Assembly (NCBI RefSeq): GCF_007115105.1
Contig: NZ_SULJ01000002.1
Coordinates: 62,001-126,000 of the forward strand
DNA length: 64,000 nucleotides
From: Clostridium sp. HBUAS56010
Lineage (GTDB): Bacteria > Bacillota > Clostridia > Lachnospirales > Lachnospiraceae
Direction: 5' to 3'
Part shown: positions 28,543-36,802 of the stretch, one piece after another
Numbering within the stretch: position 1 is the stretch's first letter
Layout of the letters: the number at the start of each line of letters is the position of its first letter
Made by a program: the position numbers and the translations under genes
The notes under the pieces: generated by a model
What the model was told of the DNA's origin: nothing
Seen by the model: the letters and a program-made list of their open reading frames with translations, nothing else
Database searches by the model: none

Positions 28543-28546
28543 CAGA

Positions 28547-29320
28547 TTACTCCTTTTTCTGTTCTTTATAGGAAAGACTGCTTGAGCCTTTTAAGGCTTC
28601 TTTCATCTGATGGTATTCTCTCTTCGAAAGTTCCCGGTAGGCTCCTGGCTTTAAATCGCCCAGTTCAATATTCATAATCCGCATCCGTTTTAAAAGCCGT
28701 ACATCAAACCCTAATTCACTGCACATGCGCCGGATCTGCCGGTTCAGTCCCTGGGTTAAGACAATACGGAATGATTTTTCTCCTGTCTTAGCTGCAAAAC
28801 AGGGTCTGGTCGTCACATCCAGTTCAGAAAGATGAACTCCTTTTTTTATTTTACGAATAAAATCATCGGTGACTGGGCGGTTTACTTTTACCAAATACTC
28901 CTTTTCATGAGCATTTCCGCTGCGCATCATTTTATTCACCAGATCGCCTTGATTGGTCATAAGAATCAATCCCTCGGAGTCCTTGTCCAGACGTCCAATG
29001 GGGTAAATGCGTACGGGATACCCTACCATATCTACAATATTAGGGGCACGGTCTTTGTCTGATGTCGTGCATACGATTCCTTTTGGCTTATGAACCGCTA
29101 AAAGAACCGGCTTTTCCTTATGGCTTTTATTCTCCCCGGCAGACGTTATAACCCGGCCCTTTACCTCAACAGACTGCCCCGGCAGAACCTTTTGCCCTGT
29201 GACTGCCAGGCTTCCGTTAATCCGGACCTTTCCTGCTTCAACAAGACGGTCTGCCTCCCTCCGGGAACAGATTCCTGCTTCACTTAAAAATTTATTCAGA
29301 CGGATTCCCTCTGCCTCCAT
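28547..29320 (-). CDS. rluF: 23S rRNA pseudouridine synthase, RsuA/RluB/RluF family
   Basis: A 257-residue enzyme. An N-terminal S4 RNA-binding domain (IRLNKFLSEAGICSRREADR) is followed by the catalytic domain with the signature GRLDKDSEGLI, whose Asp is the nucleophile, and by QGLNRQIRRMCSELGFDV. The C-terminal stretch RIMNIELGDLKPGAYRELS matches the RluF branch (E. coli position 2604) better than RluB, though members act on neighbouring uridines, so the exact site is not certain. It is the first gene of the rluF-ligA-metA run and is divergent from hemerythrin. Confidence 0.88.
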   Translation of the reverse strand: MEAEGIRLNKFLSEAGICSRREADRLVEAGKVRINGSLAVTGQKVLPGQSVEVKGRVITSAGENKSHKEKPVLLAVHKPKGIVCTTSDKDRAPNIVDMVGYPVRIYPIGRLDKDSEGLILMTNQGDLVNKMMRSGNAHEKEYLVKVNRPVTDDFIRKIKKGVHLSELDVTTRPCFAAKTGEKSFRIVLTQGLNRQIRRMCSELGFDVRLLKRMRIMNIELGDLKPGAYRELSKREYHQMKEALKGSSSLSYKEQKKE

Positions 29321-29538
29321 ATTTTTTCTCCCTTATTGTGTACTAGATAAAAATTATAGCATTGCAAACGGGGTACGTCAATTTTAAACGTTGCTTTTAG
29401 ACTTAGGTTTTATCTATATCAGAGGAAATATCAATAATAATTTTTATTATTCTTATAATCAAATTGATTTGATTTTTCCAATTGCTGGATATATAATAAG
29501 AGAAGACAAGATTTATTACCAATGAGGAGGTAACAGGT

Positions 29539-29937
29539 ATGCCATGGACATCTAATTTATCCGTAGGAATTTCAATGATTGACGACCAGCACAAGATGTG
29601 GTTCGAGAAAGCTGAGGCACTTTTTGAAGCAGGTAAGAATAACAAAGCCAAAGAATATGTAGGGGAACTTCTTTCCTTTCTGGATGACTATACAAAAAAG
29701 CATTTTTCTGATGAAGAAAAGTATATGTTGAGTATCCATTATCCGGGATATGACGAGCAGAAAAAAGCTCATACCGCTTTTATTTCACAGCTTACTAAAT
29801 TAAAAAGTGATTATAATGCTTCTGGCGGTAATTTACTGGTAATTTTAAATGCCAACCAGATGATTCTGGACTGGCTTACAAAGCATATTTCCAATATGGA
29901 TAAGAAAATTGGGGAATATGCAAAGAAACCTCATTAA
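29539..29937 (+). CDS. Bacteriohemerythrin
   Basis: A 132-residue four-helix oxygen-carrier fold. Diiron ligands visible are His18 (DDQHKMW), His55 and Glu59 (KKHFSDEE), His78 (KKAHTAF), and His116 with Asp121 (TKHISNMDK). At the position of the usual first His of the HxxxH pair, four residues before His78, there is Gln74. It is soluble and cytoplasmic. In anaerobes such proteins bind oxygen or other small ligands, for defence or sensing. AGGAGG lies before ATG 29539. It is a single-gene unit with its own terminator. Confidence 0.93.
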   Translation: MPWTSNLSVGISMIDDQHKMWFEKAEALFEAGKNNKAKEYVGELLSFLDDYTKKHFSDEEKYMLSIHYPGYDEQKKAHTAFISQLTKLKSDYNASGGNLLVILNANQMILDWLTKHISNMDKKIGEYAKKPH

Positions 29938-29984
29938 TTGCCTGAATTGCTCGAAAAAGCAAAGAGTGCAGAAAGTGTGCAATG

Positions 29985-30031
29985 AAAAAGCGCCATAGCT
30001 TCCTGGATTTTCAGTTTCTATGACGCTTTTT
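29985..30031 (+). terminator. Terminator of the hemerythrin gene
   Basis: AAAAAGCGCCATAG (29985-29998) pairs with CTATGACGCTTTTT (30018-30031), with one mismatch, followed by three more T. It may also serve the convergent small gene, since the left arm begins with A5. Confidence 0.85.
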
Positions 30032-30048
30032 TTGTTACCCCAATTTAC

Positions 30049-30276
30049 TTATACAAACTTATACTTTACTTCACAGCCATAAGAGATGCGGTTGCAGATA
30101 TTTACCACCCGCTCCATAACAGCGGCGGTCTTTCCATTTTCTACTTTGATATTCATTTCTTTTAAATCCTTTGAGATCCTAATATCCTCTACTCCGTCGA
30201 CCTTGGCAATCTCTGTTTCAATATTTCTGGCTTTTTTCCGGTCTGACAAGGCATAAACGTGGTAACTCCGGTTCAC
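30049..30276 (-). CDS. Small HMA-like fold protein without CxxC
   Basis: I choose a GTG start at 30276 (75 residues): AAAGGAGG lies just upstream, and the longer frame from 30297 would begin inside that ribosome site. The sequence VYALSDRKKARNIETEIAKV, then GVEDIRISKDLKEMNIKV, has the beta-alpha-beta-beta spacing of heavy-metal-associated domains, but no CxxC metal motif. It is therefore probably a metal-free ferredoxin-like domain. I do not recognise a function. It is a single-gene unit facing the hemerythrin gene. Confidence 0.6.
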   Translation of the reverse strand: MNRSYHVYALSDRKKARNIETEIAKVDGVEDIRISKDLKEMNIKVENGKTAAVMERVVNICNRISYGCEVKYKFV

Positions 30277-30334
30277 GCTCCCCCCTCCTTTCCACATGTT
30301 ATTCTACTTCTATTGTAGACATGGGGGAGGGTGT

Positions 30335-30511
30335 TTAAACGGTAGGGCCGGGCTTTGTTAAAACTTTTTTAATTTTATCTATAAGCCCTAAATCCGCTGG
30401 AAGCCATTGTACAGTATATAAATTTTCAACTGTCAACCATTTTGCTGCTTCATGTTCTCTAAGTACAAAATCACTACTTTTCATATTGCATAAAAACAAT
30501 CCATGCTTATT
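30335..30511 (-). pseudogene. C-terminal stump of a Nudix (8-oxo-dGTP diphosphatase / CTP pyrophosphohydrolase) gene
   Basis: Minus-strand frame ending TAA at 30335 encodes HGLFLCNMKSSDFVLREHEA, then AKWLTVENLYTVQWLPADLG and LIDKIKKVLTKPGPTV. The segment EHEAAKWLT...VxWLPAD is a hallmark of the last third of small Nudix hydrolases. The Nudix box itself and the start are missing; the frame is closed by TGA at 30514-30512, and the defence island begins immediately beyond. The gene was probably truncated when the island arrived. Confidence 0.7.
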
Positions 30512-30540
30512 TCATTATCTTGTTAATTCTATCCTGTATC

Positions 30541-30969
30541 TTACATTATTAAAATAGTAAAAATCGCTTCTTCAATTACCTTTACACACTCATCTGTATG
30601 TTTTTTAATATCCTCACCCCAGAATCTAATTACGGTCCAGCCTTCGAACAGTAATTTTTTATTGATTGCGTCATCTCTTTCACGATTTCTTGAAATTTTA
30701 CTGATCCAGAATTCACTATTATTGCTTTTTTCTAATTTTAGCTTTAAAACTTCCCAATCCTTTCCATGAAAAAACTCACCATCACAAAAAATTGCTATTT
30801 TATATTTTGTTAGAACAATATCCGGACAGCCTGGTATCTTTTTATAATTTTTACGATAATGGTATCCCTTCTTCCATAAAGCCTTTCTCAGAATCACTTC
30901 TATTTTGGTATCTTTTCCATGGATATTTTTCATATTTTTATGTCTCTGCTCTTTTGTTAAAACATCCAT
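30541..30969 (-). CDS. vsr: Very short patch repair endonuclease (Vsr)
   Basis: 142 residues from ATG 30969, chosen because AGGAGG lies seven bases upstream; an earlier start at 30993 lies before that ribosome site. It starts MDVLTKEQRHKNMKNIHGKD and has CPDIVLTKYKIAIFCDGEFF followed by HGKDWE, and FEGWTVIRFW. Vsr nicks T:G mismatches that arise by deamination of 5-methylcytosine, so it belongs with the two cytosine methyltransferases of this operon. The Asp of PDI matches catalytic Asp51 of E. coli Vsr; where E. coli has His64 this protein has Asp, while the His69 counterpart is kept. It is the last gene of the operon, 10 bases after the R2 stop. Confidence 0.88.
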   Translation of the reverse strand: MDVLTKEQRHKNMKNIHGKDTKIEVILRKALWKKGYHYRKNYKKIPGCPDIVLTKYKIAIFCDGEFFHGKDWEVLKLKLEKSNNSEFWISKISRNRERDDAINKKLLFEGWTVIRFWGEDIKKHTDECVKVIEEAIFTILIM

Positions 30970-30979
30970 AAAACACCTC

Positions 30980-32203
30980 CTATTTTCGTTCAATTAATTT
31001 TGCAAGTTTCATAATTTCATTTTCATCCTGTCGCACATTTATGTTCATCAGTGTTTTGACATCTATAAGGATTCCCTGTATCATTTCAAAGTCGTTTTTA
31101 TTATCTTTCCAGTTACTAATTGCACAACCAGCTTTTATCATTTTCAAATTTTCTTTATATCTACTTTTCAAAGAATCAAATGGCATGACAAAGGCATTAA
31201 ACACCCTCATATTTTCTCCATGAATTTTTTTGATTTTTTCTTCCCCAGCTACGTACTCCCCATATGTGATCTGCTTATTAATTGAGGTTGATCCCGGCAA
31301 ATCCCATGTCTTCCCAGTAACCCCATATTTATAATACTTTGCATCTAAAATATAAATATTATTTTCATACAGCATGATTGTATCTGGCTCTAGTGAAGCA
31401 TTATTATATATTTTCTGTGGTAAAAGCCATGATGTTTTCGGGAAATAATCTGCTTTGTTTTCAATTCCAAATACTTTGTCTATCATTTTCTCCCAGACAT
31501 ATTCAAAACGGTATGTACCATACCTATAAATTTTATCTGCCTCATTGTCACCTTGAAATTTTATAATTGCTATCATATGTTTTAATAAAATTCTATTACG
31601 ATCATTAAATGTATCTGCCAGCCTTGTCTTTATAACTGAGATAAACAGCTTTTTGTTTTTCTTTACTCTTGCTTTTTTAGGCATTGATTTCGTAAACAGC
31701 CATCCAATTTTATCAAAGCTTTCATACACGCACAACTCGTGAATTAAGGTTATTAGCTCATTTTCTTTGATCGTGTTTTTCTTTGTCATAAAGTCCAGAT
31801 AAAATATGTCATTATCTTGCACATATGGATGCTGCGTCTTAATTGTTCTTCCCCAGTTTATCTTTCCTGTTTTCGATACTTCATAGACCATTTCCTGTCC
31901 TTTGAAATAACCCCTGTCATAATAATCTCGGATTATGAACATATAGGATTGAATAGGAAAATCTACTTCATCAAATTTATCCCCTTGGTTAAGAATCTCT
32001 GAATCTTTACGTTCTGTATTAGATCCTAATGTTGAAAATAACAACAAAATATCTTTTCTTAAATCCTTATCATTTTCTGACACATGGTACCCCAGAGGAA
32101 AATTGATACTCAAATCACCATTGTTACACTTTAATCCAACAAAAGTATCCATATCTCTATTTGAATTGATAGAACATTTACTTCTTATATCAATCTCCTG
32201 CAT
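30980..32203 (-). CDS. LlaJI-type restriction endonuclease subunit R2 (McrC-like, PD-(D/E)XK)
   Basis: 407 residues from ATG 32203 (AGGTGG upstream); a start at 32263 would overlap the R1 gene. The nuclease motif is EPDTIMLYENNIYILDAKYY: Asp274, Asp287 and Lys289 form the PD-(D/E)XK triad. The fold and neighbourhood match the LlaJI R2 / McrC group, which cuts DNA when driven by an AAA+ partner. Partner here: the McrB-like R1 encoded immediately upstream. AT-rich like the rest of the island. The cleavage position cannot be inferred. Confidence 0.82.
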   Translation of the reverse strand: MQEIDIRSKCSINSNRDMDTFVGLKCNNGDLSINFPLGYHVSENDKDLRKDILLLFSTLGSNTERKDSEILNQGDKFDEVDFPIQSYMFIIRDYYDRGYFKGQEMVYEVSKTGKINWGRTIKTQHPYVQDNDIFYLDFMTKKNTIKENELITLIHELCVYESFDKIGWLFTKSMPKKARVKKNKKLFISVIKTRLADTFNDRNRILLKHMIAIIKFQGDNEADKIYRYGTYRFEYVWEKMIDKVFGIENKADYFPKTSWLLPQKIYNNASLEPDTIMLYENNIYILDAKYYKYGVTGKTWDLPGSTSINKQITYGEYVAGEEKIKKIHGENMRVFNAFVMPFDSLKSRYKENLKMIKAGCAISNWKDNKNDFEMIQGILIDVKTLMNINVRQDENEIMKLAKLIERK

Positions 32204-32219
32204 CTCGTCACCACCTGGC

Positions 32220-34103
32220 CTAATTATCCAAACCTTCCTTTTTATCCATCTGCATTTTTGCAATCATTTTATTATATATATCTAATCTCAAAACTGTTGC
32301 CAGTTTATCTGTCGTTGAATTTTCATAAGCAGTAATTACATCTTCCAGTGACTTATATTCATCTCTGAATATTGCCACCTTATCCATTTTGAAAGCATCA
32401 TCCCACAGATATTTCAATACTTTTTCTGGAAAACGGGTTACTTCCAATTCTTTCTTTTTTGCAAAATATGCACCAAGTCGCTTATCTTCAGAACTTGCCA
32501 TATCTAGATTTATATCTACAACAAGGTCATTAATAACCGTTGCAAAAGCTCCCCAGCTCAACTCTGTCCCAGCAATTATTGACTTTGAATGATTTGCGGA
32601 ATCAAAATTGTTTTCTATCTGTTTCATATTCCATCTTCGTTGAAACGCGGTATCTAGTGTAAAAACATTCTGATCTGCTGTATTCATTGTAGCAAGAATA
32701 AACATATTTGATGGAATTTTAACAAAATGATTTTCATTACCATACACTTCGTATGCAACATCGTAATTGGCTATTCCGTACTCACTTTCCCCTATTTCTT
32801 CGGTGGAAAACTCCTCTTCGTCATCTTTCCGGTCCAACAATTGAAATATTTCACCAAATATAGCAGGTGAATTTCCCCTGTTAAGCTCCTCTATTATGAG
32901 ATAATAGTAATTTATCGGATCATTTACTGCCTTTTTAAGCATTTTTGTAAATGGTCCAGGCGTAAATACATATTTTAATTTATCCCCATTTTCTGTTTTC
33001 TCAACTCTTGGCAAAATCTGCCCCACAAAATCAGAATATGTGTAATCTGGATGAAAAACTACCCTTTCTATATATCTTTCATCTGCGCAATATTTTGTTT
33101 TAATTATATGGCTCTTTCCAGCTCCTGGAACACCATATAATAAAATATTCTCTGCTCCTGTTTTCCTTTTTGCAGATCCCAAATCACTGCTCATAATTTT
33201 ATCATTTTCTCCTAATATAGAAATCCCATATGTATTTTTGTTTAGGCAACGATAAATGTTTAAGGCTTTTTGTAATTCAGTTGAATATGAATCATTTAAT
33301 CCCGATTCCTTGATAATATCAGGCGCACGAAAATTTTTCTCCAAAATATTCTTTCCATATTTGATTCCGAAAATATGTATGGAAGCCACCCGCATCTTAT
33401 CTTCTGCATTATCATACATATCCTTAAGAATTGTTCCAAGCTGCTGTAATGTATATTTTTTATCAGTAATTTCACTATCATTTATTTCAATCAGCTTCTT
33501 AATATCAACCTTTGTATTTGTTGGAAGTTTATAAAACTTATTATTTAATTTCGATAAATGATAATCACCTTGTGTTTCATCTGTTGCTTTGACTCCGATA
33601 CAATCATATTCCAGGCTTTCCTTATGTTTTAATAAAACCAAGTAATCGCCCGTATGCAAATTCTTTCTAAATTCGACAAACGACTCATCGTCAATAGTTT
33701 TAAGTGATAACTGCACCTGATCCGATTGTGCTTTTCTCCTGCTCCTAACAATACTTGCGTTAACACAGACACTTTCATTTCCATCATAAATATTTTCAAG
33801 ATTATCAGCTCCAAGATAATTGGTATTTTCTTTATACAAATACAGCGGAATCCGTGTGATAAAATATTTTTTTAATTGTTCGTCTCGATTATCGTACTCA
33901 CACTCAAAGTATCCATCAGCCCTCAGATAGGGAAACATATTCATTTGTTCTCCCGAAATTGCGATATGAGTCTGATTGGTTGTACGACCTCCACCTAACG
34001 TATTAGATGTTTCAAGACGCTTTACAATAATGCCATCATATTCATTTTTACTTGACCCACCTACTACATGATGGATTATCTCTAATGCCTCGTTAAATTC
34101 CAT
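32220..34103 (-). CDS. LlaJI-type restriction subunit R1, McrB-like AAA+ NTPase
   Basis: A 627-residue protein. The N-terminal ~200 residues form a target-recognition domain with NQTHIAISGEQ at 43-53, DQVQLSL at 128-134 and LVLLK at 155-159. A linker and the AAA+ domain follow: Walker A GVPGAGKS (324-331), the McrB-specific ELNRGNSPAIFGEIFQLLDR, and sensor NTADQNVFTLDTAFQRRW. McrB-like subunits hydrolyse GTP to translocate on DNA and activate the nuclease R2. ATG overlaps the stop of the methyltransferase gene (TAATG), so the two are translationally coupled. The N-terminal domain is collinear with that of the HNH protein at 36.8-38.0 kb. Confidence 0.9.
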   Translation of the reverse strand: MEFNEALEIIHHVVGGSSKNEYDGIIVKRLETSNTLGGGRTTNQTHIAISGEQMNMFPYLRADGYFECEYDNRDEQLKKYFITRIPLYLYKENTNYLGADNLENIYDGNESVCVNASIVRSRRKAQSDQVQLSLKTIDDESFVEFRKNLHTGDYLVLLKHKESLEYDCIGVKATDETQGDYHLSKLNNKFYKLPTNTKVDIKKLIEINDSEITDKKYTLQQLGTILKDMYDNAEDKMRVASIHIFGIKYGKNILEKNFRAPDIIKESGLNDSYSTELQKALNIYRCLNKNTYGISILGENDKIMSSDLGSAKRKTGAENILLYGVPGAGKSHIIKTKYCADERYIERVVFHPDYTYSDFVGQILPRVEKTENGDKLKYVFTPGPFTKMLKKAVNDPINYYYLIIEELNRGNSPAIFGEIFQLLDRKDDEEEFSTEEIGESEYGIANYDVAYEVYGNENHFVKIPSNMFILATMNTADQNVFTLDTAFQRRWNMKQIENNFDSANHSKSIIAGTELSWGAFATVINDLVVDINLDMASSEDKRLGAYFAKKKELEVTRFPEKVLKYLWDDAFKMDKVAIFRDEYKSLEDVITAYENSTTDKLATVLRLDIYNKMIAKMQMDKKEGLDN

Positions 34104-35536
34104 TATTCATTCCCACCCTTCATATATTTTTTTATAACCTGTGCAATTGCCCTTCCTAATAAAGGAGGAACTGAATTACCTATCTGCATATATGTCTTTG
34201 TATATGCCCCTCTAAAGAAATAATCATCTGGAAACGACTGAACACGTGCTGCTTCTCTTGGAGTCAGCCCCCTTGCTTGATTTGGATGAATATACATATT
34301 GCAATCAAACTTCATATGTGCAGTAATTGTTTTACATATTTTATCATTTTCCAATTTAAAATATTTATCTTTAAAAATATCATTTCTTCTTGCATATGGC
34401 ATAATATCCGCTATTTTAGGATCATCTGACCTGTCTCCTGGCTCCATTCTTCCATATATTTCTATATCTCTGTCATTATTGTAACGTGCCTTGTGGTTAA
34501 TAACTGTATTTATTATGCGTCCTTGATTGATATAAGTAATATACGCATTAGCGTCTGTCTCCATATTTTTCTCTATTTTATATCCACATTCTTGTGAACC
34601 CTCTTCAGTCGAATTTCTGACTCTTGAGGCCTGTAATTCTCTAAGTCCAAATAATGCATCCCCCAAAGTATAATCTGGAATGTTTTTACTTAAAGCAAAT
34701 ATTTCTTTAAAAACGAACTCATTGTCTATTCCAATACGATTTCCAATATAAATCAAACGCTCTCTATTTTGTGGTACTCCGTAATCTTTCGCATTAAGTA
34801 TCCGGCACTCAACTGTATAACCAATGTTTATAAAATCTTCCTTCACCTGTTCCGCAACTGATAGCATCCCCTTTACGTTTTCCATTACAAAGAATTTAGG
34901 ATTCACTTTTTTTACAACTTCCAAATAACTCTTATATAAATGATTTCTTGGATCATCTATTAAACGCTGTCTATTAGCCATACTAAATCCTTGACAAGGT
35001 GGTCCACCGACAACAACATCAACTTTTCTACCAGCTAATAATTCTTTCAGATTATTAACAACATCATTGATATCTCCTAATACAATATGATCTCTTGGTG
35101 TTTCTGGATGATTATGCGCATACGTGTCCACACAGCAATCCTGTATATCATTTGCCAGACTTGTAATAAAACCTTCCTGAGTGAATCCAAGTGATAATCC
35201 TCCTGCTCCACAAAATAAATCTATCATCCTAAGTGCATTTTCAGGCACATTCTTTCTTGCATTCATAATATAAGTATTGCAATACTTGCTTACTGTGCAG
35301 ACACTACAATTCTGACATTCACTATTACATATTGCTGCTATGTTCCTAAATGCATTTTCGAACTCAGAATCAACTAGTAATTCCTTCTTATAGAATTCCG
35401 CTCTGTTATCTAAAAAATATTCACCTGTTTTTTGTGTTACTCGTTGTACACACAAATCTATATTATCATTCTTAGTTAACCCTATTCCAGAAACCGCAAA
35501 TGCTTCAAATTCTGTTTTATCATTTTTATAATTCAT
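34103..35536 (-). CDS. DNA (cytosine-5) methyltransferase M1 of the LlaJI-type system
   Basis: 477 residues from ATG 35536. All C5-methyltransferase motifs are seen in order: I DLFCGAGGLSLGF, IV GGPPCQGFSM with the nucleophile Cys, VI MENVKGM, VIII QNRERLIYIGNR, IX RGLTPREAARVQSFPDD, X QIGNSVPPLLGRAI. The target-recognition region lies between VIII and IX. An unusual N-terminal extension of about 100 residues carries a Cys cluster (CNSECQNCSVCTVSKYC), a possible metal site. A GTG at 35548 is in frame but too close to the GGAG. The start overlaps the stop of M2 (TAATG). It protects host DNA on one strand of an asymmetric site, as in known two-methylase systems. Confidence 0.93.
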   Translation of the reverse strand: MNYKNDKTEFEAFAVSGIGLTKNDNIDLCVQRVTQKTGEYFLDNRAEFYKKELLVDSEFENAFRNIAAICNSECQNCSVCTVSKYCNTYIMNARKNVPENALRMIDLFCGAGGLSLGFTQEGFITSLANDIQDCCVDTYAHNHPETPRDHIVLGDINDVVNNLKELLAGRKVDVVVGGPPCQGFSMANRQRLIDDPRNHLYKSYLEVVKKVNPKFFVMENVKGMLSVAEQVKEDFINIGYTVECRILNAKDYGVPQNRERLIYIGNRIGIDNEFVFKEIFALSKNIPDYTLGDALFGLRELQASRVRNSTEEGSQECGYKIEKNMETDANAYITYINQGRIINTVINHKARYNNDRDIEIYGRMEPGDRSDDPKIADIMPYARRNDIFKDKYFKLENDKICKTITAHMKFDCNMYIHPNQARGLTPREAARVQSFPDDYFFRGAYTKTYMQIGNSVPPLLGRAIAQVIKKYMKGGNE

Positions 35537-36471
35537 TAGTCTACCCACTCTCCAAGTTCCTTTAATGTATTTTTAACAGACTGGGCTACTTCTCTGGAAA
35601 CATTTACTGTTACTGCATTCCCAAACTGTTTATATGCCTGAGAATCAGATACAGGTATTTTAAATGTATCTTCAAACCCCTGTAATCTTGCGCATTCACG
35701 AGGTGTTAATCGTCTCACTCGACCTTTTTGCGTAACATAGTTGTCTTGGCAGGCTCTGTGCATTTTAGCCATAGTAGCACACAAAGGTCTCGCTATTTTT
35801 AAATCAATTTCAGACTTTGCCTTATAACCACCAGTACCATCAGATAATATTGTAGGCAATATCCTGTCCGATAAAAAGTACTTTGGATTTACCTCTTGTT
35901 CCAATAAATCCTGTAAGGTTTTATCAAGCTCCCTTTTCTCTGGAAATTTATAATCTGCACTATCATTCGCAAAACAAACTATGTATGTTCTATTTCTAGT
36001 CTGTGGAACTCCGTAATCCGCCGAGTTCAATATATCACAATATACTTTATATCCCAATTCTTCTTCCAGAATTCTTTGTATTTCTTGATAGGTTCTTCCA
36101 TTATCATGTGTTCTTAGAGATCTTACGTTTTCTAATATAACTGCTTTCGGTTTTTTACCTCTTTCAATTTTATCATTAATAATTTCAGCTATTCTGAAAA
36201 ATAATGTTCCCCTGGTATCTTCAAATCCTTTTTGCTGTCCCATCATACTAAATGGCTGGCATGGAAATCCACCTATCAAGACATCACAATCTGGAATCTT
36301 ATCTAAAGGAATTTCATTTATATCTCCATGTACAATATGTTTACCAAAATTAGTTTCATACGTTTGCACCGCATATTTATCAAAATCATTCGCCCAAATG
36401 ATTTCATATCCCGTTTCAACAAATCCTTTATCAAGGCCCCCGAGTCCACTAAAAAATGATACGACTTTCAC
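35536..36471 (-). CDS. DNA (cytosine-5) methyltransferase M2 of the LlaJI-type system
   Basis: A 311-residue compact C5-methyltransferase. Motif I SFFSGLGGLDKGF, IV GGFPCQPFSMMGQQKG with nucleophile Cys71, VI LENVRSLR, VIII QTRNRTYIV, IX RRLTPRECARLQGF, X YKQFGNAVTVNVSREV. GTG start at 36471 immediately after the stop of the small regulator gene. Two methyltransferases with one restriction enzyme usually mean an asymmetric recognition site, each enzyme treating one strand; LlaJI itself is reported to recognise GACGC. The site here cannot be read from sequence. Confidence 0.94.
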   Translation of the reverse strand: MKVVSFFSGLGGLDKGFVETGYEIIWANDFDKYAVQTYETNFGKHIVHGDINEIPLDKIPDCDVLIGGFPCQPFSMMGQQKGFEDTRGTLFFRIAEIINDKIERGKKPKAVILENVRSLRTHDNGRTYQEIQRILEEELGYKVYCDILNSADYGVPQTRNRTYIVCFANDSADYKFPEKRELDKTLQDLLEQEVNPKYFLSDRILPTILSDGTGGYKAKSEIDLKIARPLCATMAKMHRACQDNYVTQKGRVRRLTPRECARLQGFEDTFKIPVSDSQAYKQFGNAVTVNVSREVAQSVKNTLKELGEWVD

Positions 36472-36669
36472 TTATTTTTCCTCCTTAAGCCTATTATTAC
36501 GTATATATTCTCTAATCCATAATCCAATTTCAACAGAGGCGCTTTTTCCTTCACTATGTAATAAGTCCATGAATTCATCTTTAACCATCGGTTCAATCGC
36601 AATTTCAATTTTCGCTGTTTTTTTTCGACCTGCCGGCCTTCCACAGTTACTATTTTTTTTTCCAGTCAT
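36472..36669 (-). CDS. Ribbon-helix-helix regulator of the restriction-modification operon
   Basis: 65 residues. A basic N-terminus (GRPAGRKKTAK) precedes a predicted strand KIEIAIEP and two helices (DEFMDLLHSEGKSASVEIGL, WIREYIRNN), the outline of an Arc/CopG-type ribbon-helix-helix dimer. ATG 36669 has GGAGGG seven bases upstream. It is the first gene of the operon and abuts the M2 start. It probably times expression of methylation before restriction, as C-proteins do in other systems; an ACACCCT/AGGGTGT palindrome in its promoter is the likely operator. Confidence 0.72.
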   Translation of the reverse strand: MTGKKNSNCGRPAGRKKTAKIEIAIEPMVKDEFMDLLHSEGKSASVEIGLWIREYIRNNRLKEEK

Positions 36670-36687
36670 TTAGTTTCCCTCCATTTA

Positions 36688-36724
36688 ACACCCTTATTAT
36701 ATAGTGTTTTTATCAGGGTGTAAA
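36688..36724 (-). promoter_or_regulatory. Operon promoter with palindromic operator, restriction-modification island
   Basis: On the minus strand TTTACA (36724-36719) is followed after exactly 17 bases by TATAAT (36701-36696). An inverted repeat ACACCCT (36688-36694) and AGGGTGT (36715-36721) embraces the promoter: one half overlaps the -35 box, the other lies just past the -10 box. A protein bound there would block the polymerase. Autoregulation by the ribbon-helix-helix protein is inferred. The HNH gene leaves in the other direction, with its own TATAAT near 36766. Confidence 0.7.
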
Positions 36725-36802
36725 CATATTTTTATTATATTTCTATACATTGCCCAAACCGCTTGATATAATATTCTTACTATTACAAGAAAGGGGTTTT
36801 AT

